Shown here piece by piece: positions 53,258 through 62,655 of a DNA stretch of 64,000 nt. Every line of letters begins with the position of its first letter. Within the stretch, counting starts at the first letter, position 1. This stretch comes from Actinomadura syzygii (GTDB lineage: Bacteria > Actinomycetota > Actinomycetes > Streptosporangiales > Streptosporangiaceae): contig NZ_VSFF01000003.1 in the NCBI RefSeq assembly GCF_008085905.1, forward strand, positions 310,001-374,000, read 5' to 3'. A model generated the notes under the pieces. That model worked only from the letters and a program-made list of their open reading frames with translations. It was not told the origin of the DNA and searched no databases. The position numbers and the translations under genes are program-made.

Positions 53258-54330
53258 CGCGCCCCGCCGTCCTCGTCGTCGGTGGGCAGGGCCGCCTCGA
53301 CCTGGAACCCGCCGACCGGCCCCGCGCCGGTGCGGAGCGCCCCGCCGACCGCGGCGGCCCGCTCGCGCATGCCGAGGAGCCCGTGACCGGCCGCCGGGCC
53401 GCCCGCTGGCCCGCCGGAGGGCGCGGGTCCGGGGCCGTTGTCGCGGACGCGGACGAGCAGCTCCCCGGCCGTGTACTCGATCTCCACGTCCACGGCGGCG
53501 CCGGGCGCGTGGCGGCGGGCGTTGGTCAGCGCCTCCTGGACGATCCGGTACGCCGCCAGCTCCACCCCCGGGTCCAGCGCGGCGACGCTCCCCCGGACGA
53601 TCAGCCGCGTGTTCGCCGCGCCCGTCCCCCGCGCCTCGTCGACCAGGTCGAGGAGCTGCTGCAGGCCGGGCTGCGGACGCCGGTCCGGCGCGGCCCCGGC
53701 GGCCTCGGCGTCCTCGCGCAGCACGCCGAGCAGGCGCCGCATCTCGGTGAGCGCGGTCCGGGCGGTGTCGCCGATCGCCAGCAGCCGCTTGGCGCCCTCG
53801 TCCGGCATGCCGGGGACGGCGAGCCGCGCCGTCTCCGCCTGCACGGAGATCATCGAGATGTGGTGCGCGACGACGTCGTGCAGCTCGCGGGCGATGCGGG
53901 CGCGCTCGCCGCGCGCGGTGTGCTCCAGCAGCGTGTGCTCGAACGCGCGGCGGGAGGCGTCCAGCTCGGCGGCCCGCGCCCGCCGCCCGACCGCCCGGCG
54001 GCGCACCAGCGCGCCCCACACGATCACGAGCGCCGCCAGGGCCGCGAAGGCGGGCCCCCGGTGCAGCACGCACGCCGCCGGGGCCGCCACGGTGATCGCG
54101 GCGGCGGCGGCGCCGATCCGGTCGCGGGCGAGGACGAGCGGGAGCGTGGCGCACACGTCCACCACGATGGCCGCCGACAGCGCCGCGCCCCACACCGGCG
54201 CCCGGTACACCGCCTCCGCGACGGCGACCGCGGCCAGGCAGGCGCCGACCGCGGGCCACCCGCCGGGAGTCCCCCGCCATCGCGTCGGCCGGCGTGCCCG
54301 GCGTCCCGCGTCGACCTCCACGTCCGCCAT
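53254..54330 (-). CDS. NarL-type sensor histidine kinase
   Basis: The 358-residue kinase has several N-terminal membrane helices (about 28-130), the HisKA_3 phospho-acceptor in RIARELHDVVAHHISMI and an ATPase domain with EALTNARRHAPGA, DNGPGP and GLLGMRERAAAVGG. It is divergent from an ABC exporter operon, a common actinomycete arrangement in which the kinase senses envelope or antibiotic stress and induces the exporter. Confidence 0.94.
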   Translation of the reverse strand: MADVEVDAGRRARRPTRWRGTPGGWPAVGACLAAVAVAEAVYRAPVWGAALSAAIVVDVCATLPLVLARDRIGAAAAAITVAAPAACVLHRGPAFAALAALVIVWGALVRRRAVGRRARAAELDASRRAFEHTLLEHTARGERARIARELHDVVAHHISMISVQAETARLAVPGMPDEGAKRLLAIGDTARTALTEMRRLLGVLREDAEAAGAAPDRRPQPGLQQLLDLVDEARGTGAANTRLIVRGSVAALDPGVELAAYRIVQEALTNARRHAPGAAVDVEIEYTAGELLVRVRDNGPGPAPSGGPAGGPAAGHGLLGMRERAAAVGGALRTGAGPVGGFQVEAALPTDDEDGGAR

Positions 54331-54456
54331 TGTGGCGTGAACGGCCGCGCGGCGGCGTCCCTCCGGCGGGGGACGCGCGGTCCCCCGCCGCCCGCGGCAT
54401 GAACGGTCCCGGGGCGGGACGACCCGGGGGCGCGGCGGTCCGTAGCCTCCCGGGGC

Positions 54457-55386
54457 ATGGAGGCAACCATCGAAGTACGGGGGCTGCGCAAGCGGTTCGG
54501 GTCGACCGTCGCCGTCGACGACCTGTCGTTCACGGTCGGCCCCGGGCGGGTCACCGGGTTCGTCGGCCCGAACGGCGCGGGCAAGTCCACCACCATGCGG
54601 ATGATCATGGGGTTGGACCGTCCCGACGCGGGCGCGGCGCTCGTCGGCGGGCGGCCCTACCGGTCGCTGCGGACCCCGCTGTGCCGGCTCGGCGCGATGC
54701 TGGACGCGTCGGCCGTCCACCCCGCCCGCCGGGCCCGCGACCACCTGCGCTGGCTGGCGCACGCCAACGGCCTGCCCGCCCGCCGGGTCGACGAGGTGAT
54801 CGAGCAGGCCGGGCTCGGATCGGCGGCGCGGCGCCGGGCGGGCGGGTTCTCGCTCGGCATGCGGCAGCGGCTCGGGATCGCGGCGGCGCTGCTCGGCGAC
54901 CCGCCGGTGCTGATGTTCGACGAGCCGGTCAACGGCCTGGACCCCGAGGGCATCGCCTGGATCCGAGGGCTGCTGCGGTCGCTGGCCGCCGAGGGACGCG
55001 CGGTGCTGGTGTCCAGCCACCTGATGAGCGAGCTTGAGGGCGGCGCCGACCACCTCCTGGTGATCGGGCGGGGCCGGCTGATCGCCGACACCCGCGTCGA
55101 GGACCTCCTCGCCGCCGCGTCCGACGGGCGGGTCGAGCTGCGCACCGAACGGCGGCGGGAGGCGATGACGGTGCTGGCCCGCGCGGGCGCGACCGTCACC
55201 ACGTCCGGGTCCGACGCCCTCATCGTCACGGGGCCGACCGCGGAGCGGGTCATCGAGCTGCTCACCGGGGAGGGCGTCGCGTTCAGCGGGATCTCCGCGC
55301 ACCGGGCGTCGCTGGAGGAGGCGTACATGGAGCTGACCAAGGACGCCCTGGAGTTCCAGGCCGTCGCCGGCGGGGAGGCCCGGTGA
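54457..55386 (+). CDS. ABC transporter ATP-binding protein
   Basis: The 309-residue ATPase has Walker A GPNGAGKST (about 38-46), signature SLGMRQRLGIA, and Walker B PVLMFDEPVNGLD. It is of the bacitracin/lantibiotic-type exporter class (ABC-2). It lies divergent from a NarL-type two-component system and overlaps the first permease gene by 4 bases. Confidence 0.95.
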   Translation: MEATIEVRGLRKRFGSTVAVDDLSFTVGPGRVTGFVGPNGAGKSTTMRMIMGLDRPDAGAALVGGRPYRSLRTPLCRLGAMLDASAVHPARRARDHLRWLAHANGLPARRVDEVIEQAGLGSAARRRAGGFSLGMRQRLGIAAALLGDPPVLMFDEPVNGLDPEGIAWIRGLLRSLAAEGRAVLVSSHLMSELEGGADHLLVIGRGRLIADTRVEDLLAAASDGRVELRTERRREAMTVLARAGATVTTSGSDALIVTGPTAERVIELLTGEGVAFSGISAHRASLEEAYMELTKDALEFQAVAGGEAR

Positions 55387-56837
55387 CCGCGCCCGCGCCG
55401 CCCGCCCCTCCCTCCTACCGCAGCACCGTCGCCGGGGAGGCCCGCGACGGGTTCGGGCGGCTGCTGCTGGCCGAGTGGACCAAGCTGCGCACCGTCCCCC
55501 GCTGGACGCTGACCCTCCTCGCCGCCGTCGTGCTGATGGTCGCTGTGGCGATGCTGTCGGCGTCGGACAGCGGGTCCAGCGGCCCGGAGGAGAAGCGGTC
55601 CCCGACGGCCCAGCTGCAGATCATCGACCTCGGGCACTACACCTACCTGCCGCTCGCCGGGGACGGCTCCGTCGTGGCGCGGGTCACGTCCCAGGACGGC
55701 GGCGGGGCGTGGGCGAAGGCCGGGCTGATGATCCGGGGCAGCGCCGAGCGCGGCGCCCCGTACGCGGCGCTGGCGGTCACGCCGGGGCACGGCGTCCGGA
55801 TGCTGACCGGCTACCGGCGCGACGGCGCGGGCGGCGGGACGGCGACCGCGCCGCAGTGGCTGCGGCTGACCCGCGCGGGCGCCGCCGTCACCGGCTACGC
55901 CTCCGCGGACGGGCGGGCCTGGCGGCGCGTCGGCTCGGTCCGGGTGGACGGCCTGCGCGGACGGGCGCTCGCCGGGATGTTCGTCGCCGCCCCCGACGAG
56001 GTCGAGGTGCGGCGCGTGTTCGGCGGCGAGATCATCTCCGGGAAGCCGGGCGACACCACCGCGACCTTCGACAACGTCGCGGTGTCCCCGCCCGCGCCGG
56101 ACGCCGCCTGGCTGGACCGGGGCGGGCCCGGCGGCCCCGCGGCCGACCCGGCGCTGGACGGCAGCACCCGCTCCGGCGGGACGTTCACCCTGAAGGGCAC
56201 CGGCGACATCGGCCCCGACGAGTTCGCCCCCGACGTCACCAAGGCGACCCTGGCGGGCGCGATGATCGGGCAGGCCGCGATCGTCGCGCTGGCGGTGCTG
56301 TTCATGACGGCCGAGTACCGGCGCGGGACGCTGCGCACCACGTTCGCGGCGAGCCCCCGGCGGGGGCGGGTGCTGGCCGCGAAGGCGGTCGTCGTGGGGC
56401 TGGCGTCGCTGGCCGCCGGGCTGGTCGCGGCGTTCGCGTCGGTGCTGCTCGCCCGGCCGCTGCTGGAGTCCGGCGGGATCGCGCCGCCGCCCGTGTCGGA
56501 CCCGGCGGTGCTGCGCGCGGTGGTCGGGACGGCCGCGCTGCTCGCCGTCCTCGCGGTGTTCGCGCTGGCGGTGGCGGTGATCGTGCGGCGCAGCGCGGTC
56601 GCGATCGCGGCGGTGCTGCTGGTCCTGCTCGTCCCGGAGATCACCGCGACCGGGCTGCCGGTGGCGGCGGCGCGGTGGGTGGAGCGGGTCACCCCGGCGG
56701 CCGGGTTCGCGATCCAGCAGACGGTGACGCGGTACGACGCGGCGATCGGCCCGTGGGCCGGGCTCGGGGTGCTGTGCGCGTACACGGCGGCGGCGCTGGC
56801 GGCCGCGGCGTGGCTGCTGCGAAGGCGCGACGCGTGA
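55383..56837 (+). CDS. ABC-2 permease with inserted DUF1349-like extracytoplasmic domain
   Basis: The 484-residue permease has a first membrane helix (about 41-58), then about 225 residues outside the membrane, of which 75-240 resemble the concanavalin-like DUF1349 fold (AGLMIRGSAERGAPYAALAVTPG, APQWLRLTRAGAAVTGYASADGRAW). Four or five helices follow (about 290-480). Such a large insert is unusual for ABC-2 permeases and could bind a glycan or peptide at the surface. Its stop overlaps the second permease start (GTGA). Confidence 0.88.
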   Translation: MTAPAPPAPPSYRSTVAGEARDGFGRLLLAEWTKLRTVPRWTLTLLAAVVLMVAVAMLSASDSGSSGPEEKRSPTAQLQIIDLGHYTYLPLAGDGSVVARVTSQDGGGAWAKAGLMIRGSAERGAPYAALAVTPGHGVRMLTGYRRDGAGGGTATAPQWLRLTRAGAAVTGYASADGRAWRRVGSVRVDGLRGRALAGMFVAAPDEVEVRRVFGGEIISGKPGDTTATFDNVAVSPPAPDAAWLDRGGPGGPAADPALDGSTRSGGTFTLKGTGDIGPDEFAPDVTKATLAGAMIGQAAIVALAVLFMTAEYRRGTLRTTFAASPRRGRVLAAKAVVVGLASLAAGLVAAFASVLLARPLLESGGIAPPPVSDPAVLRAVVGTAALLAVLAVFALAVAVIVRRSAVAIAAVLLVLLVPEITATGLPVAAARWVERVTPAAGFAIQQTVTRYDAAIGPWAGLGVLCAYTAAALAAAAWLLRRRDA

Positions 56838-57652
56838 CCGGCGGGACGGGGCCGGCCCTCCAGGCGGGACGGGCGGTGCGGGCGGAGTGGACGAAGCTGC
56901 GCACCCTGCCGAGCACGGCGTGGCTGCTGCTGGCGCTGGCGGCGGTGACCGTCGCGGTCGGCGCGGCCGTGACGGGCGCAGTCGACACCTCCCACTGCGT
57001 GACCCCGGCCGGGTGCCGGGAGGACACGCCGAAGCTGGCGCTGTCGGGCGTCCGGCTCGGGCAGGTCGCGGCCGTCGTGCTCGGCGTCGTCGCGGTCGGC
57101 GGCGAGTACGCGACCGGGACGATCTCGGTGACGCTGGCGGCGGTGCCGCGCCGGTGGGCCGTCCTCGCCGCGAAGGCCGCCGTCGTCGCGGGCGCGGTCG
57201 CCGTCGCCGGGACCGCCGGGGTCCTCGGGTCGCTGGCGGCGGGACGCGGCATCCTGTCCGGCAACGGCTTCACCGCCGCGAACGGGTACCCGCCGCTGTC
57301 ACCGCTGGACGGGCCCACCGCGCGGGCGGCGGCCGGGACCGTCCTGTACCTGGTCCTGGTGGCGCTGCTGGCGCTCGGCGCGGGGACGGCGCTGCGGGAC
57401 CAGGCCGGGGCCGTCACGGCGGTGCTGGGGGCGCTGTGGCTCGTCCCGCTGGTGGCGGGGATGGTCGGCGACGACGCCTGGCGGGACCGGCTCGACAAGT
57501 ACGCGCCGATGTCCGCCGGGCTGGCCGTCCAGGCGACGCGGGAACTGGACCGGCTGCCGATCGGGCCGTGGGCGGGCCTCGGCGTCCTCGCCGCCTACGC
57601 GGCGGCGGCGCTGCTGGCGGGCGCGGCGGTGCTCGCCGCGCGGGACGCCTGA
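56834..57652 (+). CDS. ABC-2 permease, second subunit
   Basis: The 272-residue permease has six membrane helices and shares the AEWTKLRTLPSTAW start with the first permease (AEWTKLRTVPRW). It has no external insert except a short loop with two Cys (about 53 and 58, HCVTPAGC) that could form a disulfide. GTG start. The set ATPase, large permease, small permease suggests a heteromeric exporter. Confidence 0.9.
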   Translation: MTGGTGPALQAGRAVRAEWTKLRTLPSTAWLLLALAAVTVAVGAAVTGAVDTSHCVTPAGCREDTPKLALSGVRLGQVAAVVLGVVAVGGEYATGTISVTLAAVPRRWAVLAAKAAVVAGAVAVAGTAGVLGSLAAGRGILSGNGFTAANGYPPLSPLDGPTARAAAGTVLYLVLVALLALGAGTALRDQAGAVTAVLGALWLVPLVAGMVGDDAWRDRLDKYAPMSAGLAVQATRELDRLPIGPWAGLGVLAAYAAAALLAGAAVLAARDA

Positions 57653-57673
57653 CCGGCCGGGTACGGGCCGGTC
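57651..57673. terminator. short bidirectional hairpin over two convergent stops
   Basis: GACCGGCC (57651-57658) and GGCCGGTC (57666-57673) pair across 7 bases and overlap the stop codons of both the second permease gene and the convergent FxsA gene. Confidence 0.6.
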
Positions 57674-58217
57674 AGCTGCGGGAGGACGGGTCGTCCTCGT
57701 CGATGACCTCGCCGCGGACCACCGGTCCCGGCGGGGTCTCGACCCGGTCGCGCTCCGGGGCCCGGCCGAACGGGTCGAACGGGGTACCGCCGAAGCCGGG
57801 CGGGAACACCGCGCCCGCCGCCGCCCGCTCGCGGGCCCGCGCCTCGGCGGCCCGCATCCGGCGCGCCGCGAACCGGGACACCGCCCGGCGCACCAGCGGC
57901 CGGGTGAACGGCAGCACGAACGCGAACCCGATCACGTCGGTGACGAACCCGGGGGTGAGGAGCAGCACGCCGCCCGCCATGACCAGGGCGGCGTCGCCGA
58001 GCTCCCGGTCGGGCATGGTGCCGCGGCGCAGCGTCTCCTCCAGGCCGCGCCAGGCGCGGCGGCCCTCCCGGCGGACGATCCACCCGCCGAGCACGCTCTC
58101 GGCGATCAGCAGCCCGATCGTCGGCCAGGCGCCGATCACCCCGCCCACCTGGATGATCACGTAGATCTCCAGCACGGGCATCGCCAGTAGCGCGAGGACC
58201 AGCAGCAGCGGCAGCAT
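57672..58217 (-). CDS. fxsA: FxsA-family membrane protein
   Basis: The 181-residue protein has the FxsA layout: two or three N-terminal helices with LLPVLEI-like and LLIAESVLGGWIVRREGRRAWRG, then LTPGFVTDVIGFAFVLPFTRPLVRR. FxsA-type proteins are inner-membrane proteins of uncertain role, first seen as suppressors of F exclusion of phage T7. ATG 58217 gives the standard start MLPLLLVLALLAMPVLEIYV. The C-terminal tail is acidic and Pro-rich. Confidence 0.9.
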   Translation of the reverse strand: MLPLLLVLALLAMPVLEIYVIIQVGGVIGAWPTIGLLIAESVLGGWIVRREGRRAWRGLEETLRRGTMPDRELGDAALVMAGGVLLLTPGFVTDVIGFAFVLPFTRPLVRRAVSRFAARRMRAAEARARERAAAGAVFPPGFGGTPFDPFGRAPERDRVETPPGPVVRGEVIDEDDPSSRS

Positions 58218-58316
58218 GACTCCATCTTCGGGGTCGCGGACTGTTCTCCCTACCCCGTACAACGCCGGGACGCCCCGGAACGTTTCCCCCGCCCTCGCGC
58301 GGCGGGGGCGGGACGG

Positions 58317-59063
58317 TCAGCGGGGCGGGCGGGAGCGTCCGAGGCGGTCGGCGACCCCCCACTGGGTGATGCGCAGCGCCGCCTCCGCCATCACGTCGCG
58401 GCTCATCTTGCTGGTGCCGTGGACGCGCTCGACGAACGTGATCGGCACCTCCACGACCCGCAGGCCCTGCCGCAGCGCCCGCAGCGCCAGGTCGATCTGG
58501 AAGCAGTAGCCGCGCGAGTCGACGCCCTCCAGGCCGATCTTCTCAAGGGTCGCGGCGCGGAACGCGCGGTAGCCGCCGGTCGCGTCGTGCAGCGGGATGC
58601 CGAGCATCAGCCGCGCGTAGGTGTTCGCTCCGCGCGACAGCGCCTCGCGGCGCTTCGGCCAGTTGAGCACCTCGCCGCCGGGCACCCAGCGGGCGCCGAT
58701 GACGAGGTCGGCGTCCTCCAGCGCGGCGAGCAGCCGGGGCAGCTCCTCGGGCTGGTGGGAGCCGTCGGCGTCCATCTCGACCATGACGTCGTAGCCGCGC
58801 TCGGCCGCCCACCGGAAACCGGCGATGTAGGCGGGGCCGAGGCCGTCCTTGCCCGCCCGGTGCAGGACCTTGATCTGCTCGTCCGCGGCGGCCATCGCGT
58901 CGGCGACCTCACCGGTGCCGTCCGGGCTGGCGTCGTCGACGACCAGGACGTCCACCGCCGGGACGGCCGCGCGGACCCGGCCTGCGATGCGCTCGACGTT
59001 GTCCCGCTCGTTGTACGTCGGGATGATCACGAGCACCCGGCCGAGGTCGGCTGGGATCTCCAT
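58317..59063 (-). CDS. ppm: polyprenol monophosphomannose synthase
   Basis: The 248-residue GT2 enzyme has VIIPTYNERDNV, VVDDASPDGTGEV (about 41-53) and the DxD MDADGSHQPEEL, closing with VERVHGTSKMSRDV, as in Ppm1/DPM synthases. It makes polyprenyl-phosphate-mannose for lipoglycans and protein mannosylation. It lies 5 bases after lnt. In mycobacteria the same two activities are joined as two domains of Ppm1, which supports the assignment. Confidence 0.94.
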   Translation of the reverse strand: MEIPADLGRVLVIIPTYNERDNVERIAGRVRAAVPAVDVLVVDDASPDGTGEVADAMAAADEQIKVLHRAGKDGLGPAYIAGFRWAAERGYDVMVEMDADGSHQPEELPRLLAALEDADLVIGARWVPGGEVLNWPKRREALSRGANTYARLMLGIPLHDATGGYRAFRAATLEKIGLEGVDSRGYCFQIDLALRALRQGLRVVEVPITFVERVHGTSKMSRDVMAEAALRITQWGVADRLGRSRPPR

Positions 59064-59068
59064 CGGCG

Positions 59069-60796
59069 TCAATTCTCCTCGTTCTTCCTGGCCGTCGCTC
59101 TGGATGCCGCCGCCGCCGCGCAGATCGCGCCGAGCCCGAGCGCGGTGAGCACCCATTCGGGAGCGGCCCCGACCCGGTCGGACAGGGTCCGGGACGTCCG
59201 CGCCGGGACGGCTGCGACCTGCAGGTCCGGGACGAACTCCCGGGACCGGTCGATCATCCGGCCGTCCGGGGCGACGATCGCGCTGATCCCGCTCGTCGCG
59301 GCAACCAAGATCGTACGGCCATGTTCGACCGCGCGCAGCCGGGACATCGCGATCTGCTGCGGCGGCAGGCTCGTCCGGCCGTAGGTGGCGTTGTTGGTCT
59401 GGACGACGAGGAGCTCGCCGCGCGCGACGTCGCGGACCTCCTTGTCGTAGGCGACCTCGAAGCAGATGACGTCGCCGACGTTCACCGGGCCGAGTTTCAT
59501 CACGCCGGAGCGGGTGCCCTTGGCGAAGTCGCGCGGGATCTGGTTGAACCGCGTGATCAGCTTGGTGAGGACGTCGCGGAACGGCAGGTACTCCCCGAAC
59601 GGGACGGGGTGCCGCTTGACGTAGTAGTCGCCCGGGCCGGTGCGCGGGTCCCAGACGATGCCGCGGTTCTCGACCCTCTTGCCGTCGGGGGTGTCGGTGA
59701 GCGCGCCGACGAGGACGGGCACGCCGATGTCGCGGACGGCGCCGTCGATCGCGTTGTAGGCGTCTGGCTCGGAGTAGGGGTCGAGGTCGCTGGCGTTCTC
59801 GGGCCACACGACCAGTTCGGGCTTCGGCAGGCTTCCCGCGCGGACCTTCGCGGCCAGCTCGTGCGTGACGCGGACGTGGTTGTTCAGGACGGCCTGGCGC
59901 TGGCCGAGGTAGTCGAGCCCGAGGCGCGGCACGTTGCCCTGAACGACGGCGACGGTCACCGGCCGTCCGGACGCGGGGGTGGGGATCAGCGTCCCGCCCG
60001 CGGCGAGCGCGGCGACGGCGGCGAGCGCGCCCGCGGCCGGGACGAACGCCCGCCGCGACGGCCGCGCGTCCGGCCCCTCCGGCTTGGCCTCTCCGTCCGG
60101 CGTGTCCGGTTCCTCCGGGGCGTCCGGCGCGGGAGTGGAACGGGCCGTGTAAGCGGTGTAGCCGGTGAGCGCGGCGTAGGCGAGGAGGCCGCCGATCAGG
60201 GCGGTGAGGAAGGTGACCAGGGGCGCGCCGCCGTAGGAGGCGTAGGGCGTCAGCGGCGTCGCGGTCTGGCTGAACGCCAGCCGCGCCCACGGGAACCCGC
60301 CGAACGGGACGTGCCCGCGCAGCAGCTCCTCGCCGACCCACAGCGCGGCCGTCCACACCGGCCAGCCGCGCAGCCGGGTCACCAGCGATATCCCGGCGCC
60401 GAGCGGCAGGAAGTACGCCGCCTGGACGAGGCTGAGGACGATCCAGCCGTCCGGGCCGACCGCGGAGATCCCCTCCAGGACGGGCAGGAAGAACCCGGCT
60501 CCGGCGACGAACCCGAGCCATGCCCCGGTGCGGGGCGCCCGCCCGCGCAGGGCGAGGATGAGCAGCGCGACGCCGACGGGGGCGAGCGGGGTGAGGTCGA
60601 GGGGCGGGAACGCGGGCCACATGACGAGCCCGGCGGCGAGGGCGAGCAGGGTGCGGGGCCAGCCCGCGCGGCCGCCGGCGCGGACGCCGCGGCGCAGCCG
60701 GGCGAGGCGGCCGGGGCGCGCGTCGGGACCGGGCTCGCCGGGGGCCCCGTCGGGGCCTCGCGCGGGCGGCCGGTCCGGGAGGGTCTCCTGCGCCAC
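59069..60796 (-). CDS. lnt: apolipoprotein N-acyltransferase
   Basis: The 575-residue protein has an N-terminal Pro/Arg-rich segment, eight or so membrane helices (about 45-240) and a nitrilase domain (about 265-540) with the catalytic Glu in VVWPENASDLDP, Lys in YYVKRHPVPFGEYLPF and Cys in VICFEVAYD. It adds the third acyl chain to lipoproteins. GTG start. A minus-strand promoter lies about 410 bases upstream (61205-61232). Confidence 0.94.
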   Translation of the reverse strand: MAQETLPDRPPARGPDGAPGEPGPDARPGRLARLRRGVRAGGRAGWPRTLLALAAGLVMWPAFPPLDLTPLAPVGVALLILALRGRAPRTGAWLGFVAGAGFFLPVLEGISAVGPDGWIVLSLVQAAYFLPLGAGISLVTRLRGWPVWTAALWVGEELLRGHVPFGGFPWARLAFSQTATPLTPYASYGGAPLVTFLTALIGGLLAYAALTGYTAYTARSTPAPDAPEEPDTPDGEAKPEGPDARPSRRAFVPAAGALAAVAALAAGGTLIPTPASGRPVTVAVVQGNVPRLGLDYLGQRQAVLNNHVRVTHELAAKVRAGSLPKPELVVWPENASDLDPYSEPDAYNAIDGAVRDIGVPVLVGALTDTPDGKRVENRGIVWDPRTGPGDYYVKRHPVPFGEYLPFRDVLTKLITRFNQIPRDFAKGTRSGVMKLGPVNVGDVICFEVAYDKEVRDVARGELLVVQTNNATYGRTSLPPQQIAMSRLRAVEHGRTILVAATSGISAIVAPDGRMIDRSREFVPDLQVAAVPARTSRTLSDRVGAAPEWVLTALGLGAICAAAAASRATARKNEEN

Positions 60797-61204
60797 GTCC
60801 CCACCTCGTTCGTTCGATCCTGCTGGGAACGCTACCGGGCCGGGACCACCGGGGCGACCGACTCACAGACCCGGCATAGCTCGCACCGGCGGTGCGGGGG
60901 CGCGGGGACGCGGGGGCGAGGTGGGGGCGTGGACACGGAAGAGGGCCCGCGACATCCATCGGGCCGGAGTCGTCCCACAGGCGGTGAGAGCGAGGCTCCG
61001 TTTTCTACTGGATGTCCGGGCCCTTCCCGGGTCCAACCCCCCGCGCGATCGGGCGGCTCCGCCCCGGGACGCGGCACCGGAGCACCGCACTGGCTCAGGC
61101 GGGCGCGGCGTGCGACCACTGGCGTGATCCCCGTCCCCGTCGTGGCGCGGTACCCGGCGGCGCCTCGGGCGGCCGATCGGTGAGTCCCGTGCTGGACTGC
61201 TGCA

Positions 61205-61232
61205 AAACTACCGGCTTCCGCCACCTTGTCAA
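61205..61232 (-). promoter_or_regulatory. sigma70-like promoter upstream of lnt
   Basis: On the minus strand TTGACA (61227-61232) is a perfect -35, followed after 16 bases by TAGTTT (61205-61210). It would give lnt a leader of about 400 bases. In 60797-61329 no convincing gene or known riboswitch was seen. Confidence 0.55.
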
Positions 61233-61329
61233 CCGCCCGGTGCCCTGCGGCTACCCAGGTTTTCCCAGCTCAGCACCATGATCGGAGGGTTCGGTGATTT
61301 CCCCGGCGGGACGCGCCGATCATGCCGTC

Positions 61330-61364
61330 CCGGGCGTGTCGGATCCCGCCGCCGACACGCCCGG
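61330..61364 (-). terminator. perfect 13-bp stem-loop after the lysine-fermentation genes
   Basis: CCGGGCGTGTCGG (61330-61342) and CCGACACGCCCGG (61352-61364) form a perfect stem with a 9-base loop, about 30 bases past the Kal stop. Confidence 0.8.
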
Positions 61365-61396
61365 CGTGCCGGGCTCAGGACGTGCCGGGCTCAGGA
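61365..61396. repeat. 16-bp tandem repeat x2 spanning the Kal stop
   Basis: CGTGCCGGGCTCAGGA is exactly duplicated (61365-61380, 61381-61396). The Kal stop (TCA at 61391-61393 on the plus strand) lies in the second copy. Confidence 0.9.
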
Positions 61397-61798
61397 CGCG
61401 TCGGCCGCGGGCGGGGCGGAGACGACGACGGTGCCGGACGCGGTGACCGCGACGACCGGCTCCGCCAGCACCTCGGCGGCCGACTCGCCCCGGTCGGGAC
61501 GTCCCCGGCACACCACGCGGGCCTCGAACTCCATGGCGCGGCTGCGGGTCCCGGCGCGGACGAGGACGGCGGTGGCCTCCAGCACGTCCCCGGCCCGGAC
61601 CGGGGCGCGGAACTGCACGTCGGAGTAGGACGCGAACAGCCCCTCGTCGCCGTCGGTGCGGACGCACAGCTCGGTCGCGACGTCCCCGAACAGGCCGAGC
61701 ACGTAGGCGCCGTCGACCAGGTCACCGGCGTAGTGGGCGTGGGAGTAGGGGATGTACCGGCGGTGCGTGACGGCCAGCCCGACGCGCGGGTCGCTCAT
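61391..61798 (-). CDS. kal: hotdog-fold 3-aminobutyryl-CoA ammonia-lyase-like protein
   Basis: The 135-residue hotdog protein begins [32 protein letters not shown], matching Kal of lysine fermentation, which removes ammonia from 3-aminobutyryl-CoA. The start overlaps the KamE stop (ATGA). Its position directly after KamD and KamE supports the call over a generic thioesterase. Confidence 0.85.
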   Translation of the reverse strand: MSDPRVGLAVTHRRYIPYSHAHYAGDLVDGAYVLGLFGDVATELCVRTDGDEGLFASYSDVQFRAPVRAGDVLEATAVLVRAGTRSRAMEFEARVVCRGRPDRGESAAEVLAEPVVAVTASGTVVVSAPPAADAS

Positions 61799-62655
61799 TC
61801 GTCCTCCTCGTTGGGCGGGTTCTCATCGGGAGCGGTCGTCTCGCCGGGCAGCAGGGCGTGGACGAGGTAGCTGGCCACTTCGGCGGGCGTGGTGCCCTTG
61901 CCGAAGATGCGGTCGACGCCGAGGTCGTCCTCGGTGACGGTGTCGAAGCGGGGGCCGCCGACGACGAGCAGGGGGCGTCCCATGCCGCCCGCGACGGCGG
62001 TCGGGTACTCGGCGTGGAACGCGGCGGCCATCTGCTTGGTGTTGTGCAGGTGCGCGTTGCGCTGGGTGACGACCTGGGAGACCAGGACGGCGTCGGCGTC
62101 CTCGGCCTTGGCGCGCTCCACCAGCTCGGCGACGGTGACCTGGGCGCCCATGTTCACGACCTGGATCTCGCGGTAGTACTCCAGGCCCTTCTCCCCCGCG
62201 AACCCCTTGACGTTGAGGATCGCGTCGATCCCGACGGTGTGGGCGTCGGTGCCGATGCACGCGCCGACGACGACGAGCCGCCGGTTCAGCGCCCGCCGGA
62301 TCGCCTGGTTCACCTCCTGCGAGGTCAGCAGCGGGTAGGCGCGCTCCTCCGGGACGGGGATGGAGGCGTAGTCGATCAGGTGCCGCACCTTCCCGTACAC
62401 GATGAAGAACGTGAAGTCGGGGCCCATCGGCTTGGCGTGGACGACGCTGGCCGGGTCCAGGCCCATCTTCGCGGCGAGCTGCAGGGCGGCGGCGTCGGCG
62501 CGCTTGCCCGCCGGGACGGGCAGGGTGAACGACATCTGCACCATGCCGTCGCCGGTGGTGTCGCCGTAGGGGCGGATCACCTGCCGGGTGTCGGCGGGTT
62601 CGGTGGGCGTGGCGGGCGGGGCGTCGGTCCCGGTCCCGTGGGCGGGGGTCGTCAT
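61795..62655 (-). CDS. kamE: lysine 5,6-aminomutase beta subunit
   Basis: The 286-residue subunit has the cobalamin-binding DAHTVG (137-142), Lys150 in [16 protein letters not shown] (the expected PLP-linking Lys region), and [11 protein letters not shown]. With KamD it moves the terminal amino group of beta-lysine or D-lysine using adenosylcobalamin and PLP. It overlaps KamD upstream and Kal downstream by 4 bases. An acidic NPPNEEDE tail ends the protein. Confidence 0.94.
   Translation of the reverse strand: MTTPAHGTGTDAPPATPTEPADTRQVIRPYGDTTGDGMVQMSFTLPVPAGKRADAAALQLAAKMGLDPASVVHAKPMGPDFTFFIVYGKVRHLIDYASIPVPEERAYPLLTSQEVNQAIRRALNRRLVVVGACIGTDAHTVGIDAILNVKGFAGEKGLEYYREIQVVNMGAQVTVAELVERAKAEDADAVLVSQVVTQRNAHLHNTKQMAAAFHAEYPTAVAGGMGRPLLVVGGPRFDTVTEDDLGVDRIFGKGTTPAEVASYLVHALLPGETTAPDENPPNEEDE

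Noticed and set aside
60797..61329. Possible gene or cobalamin riboswitch between lnt and Kal
   Set aside because: No B12-box-like sequence or convincing coding frame was found. Frames here are Arg/Pro-rich, and one would start inside the minus-strand promoter.
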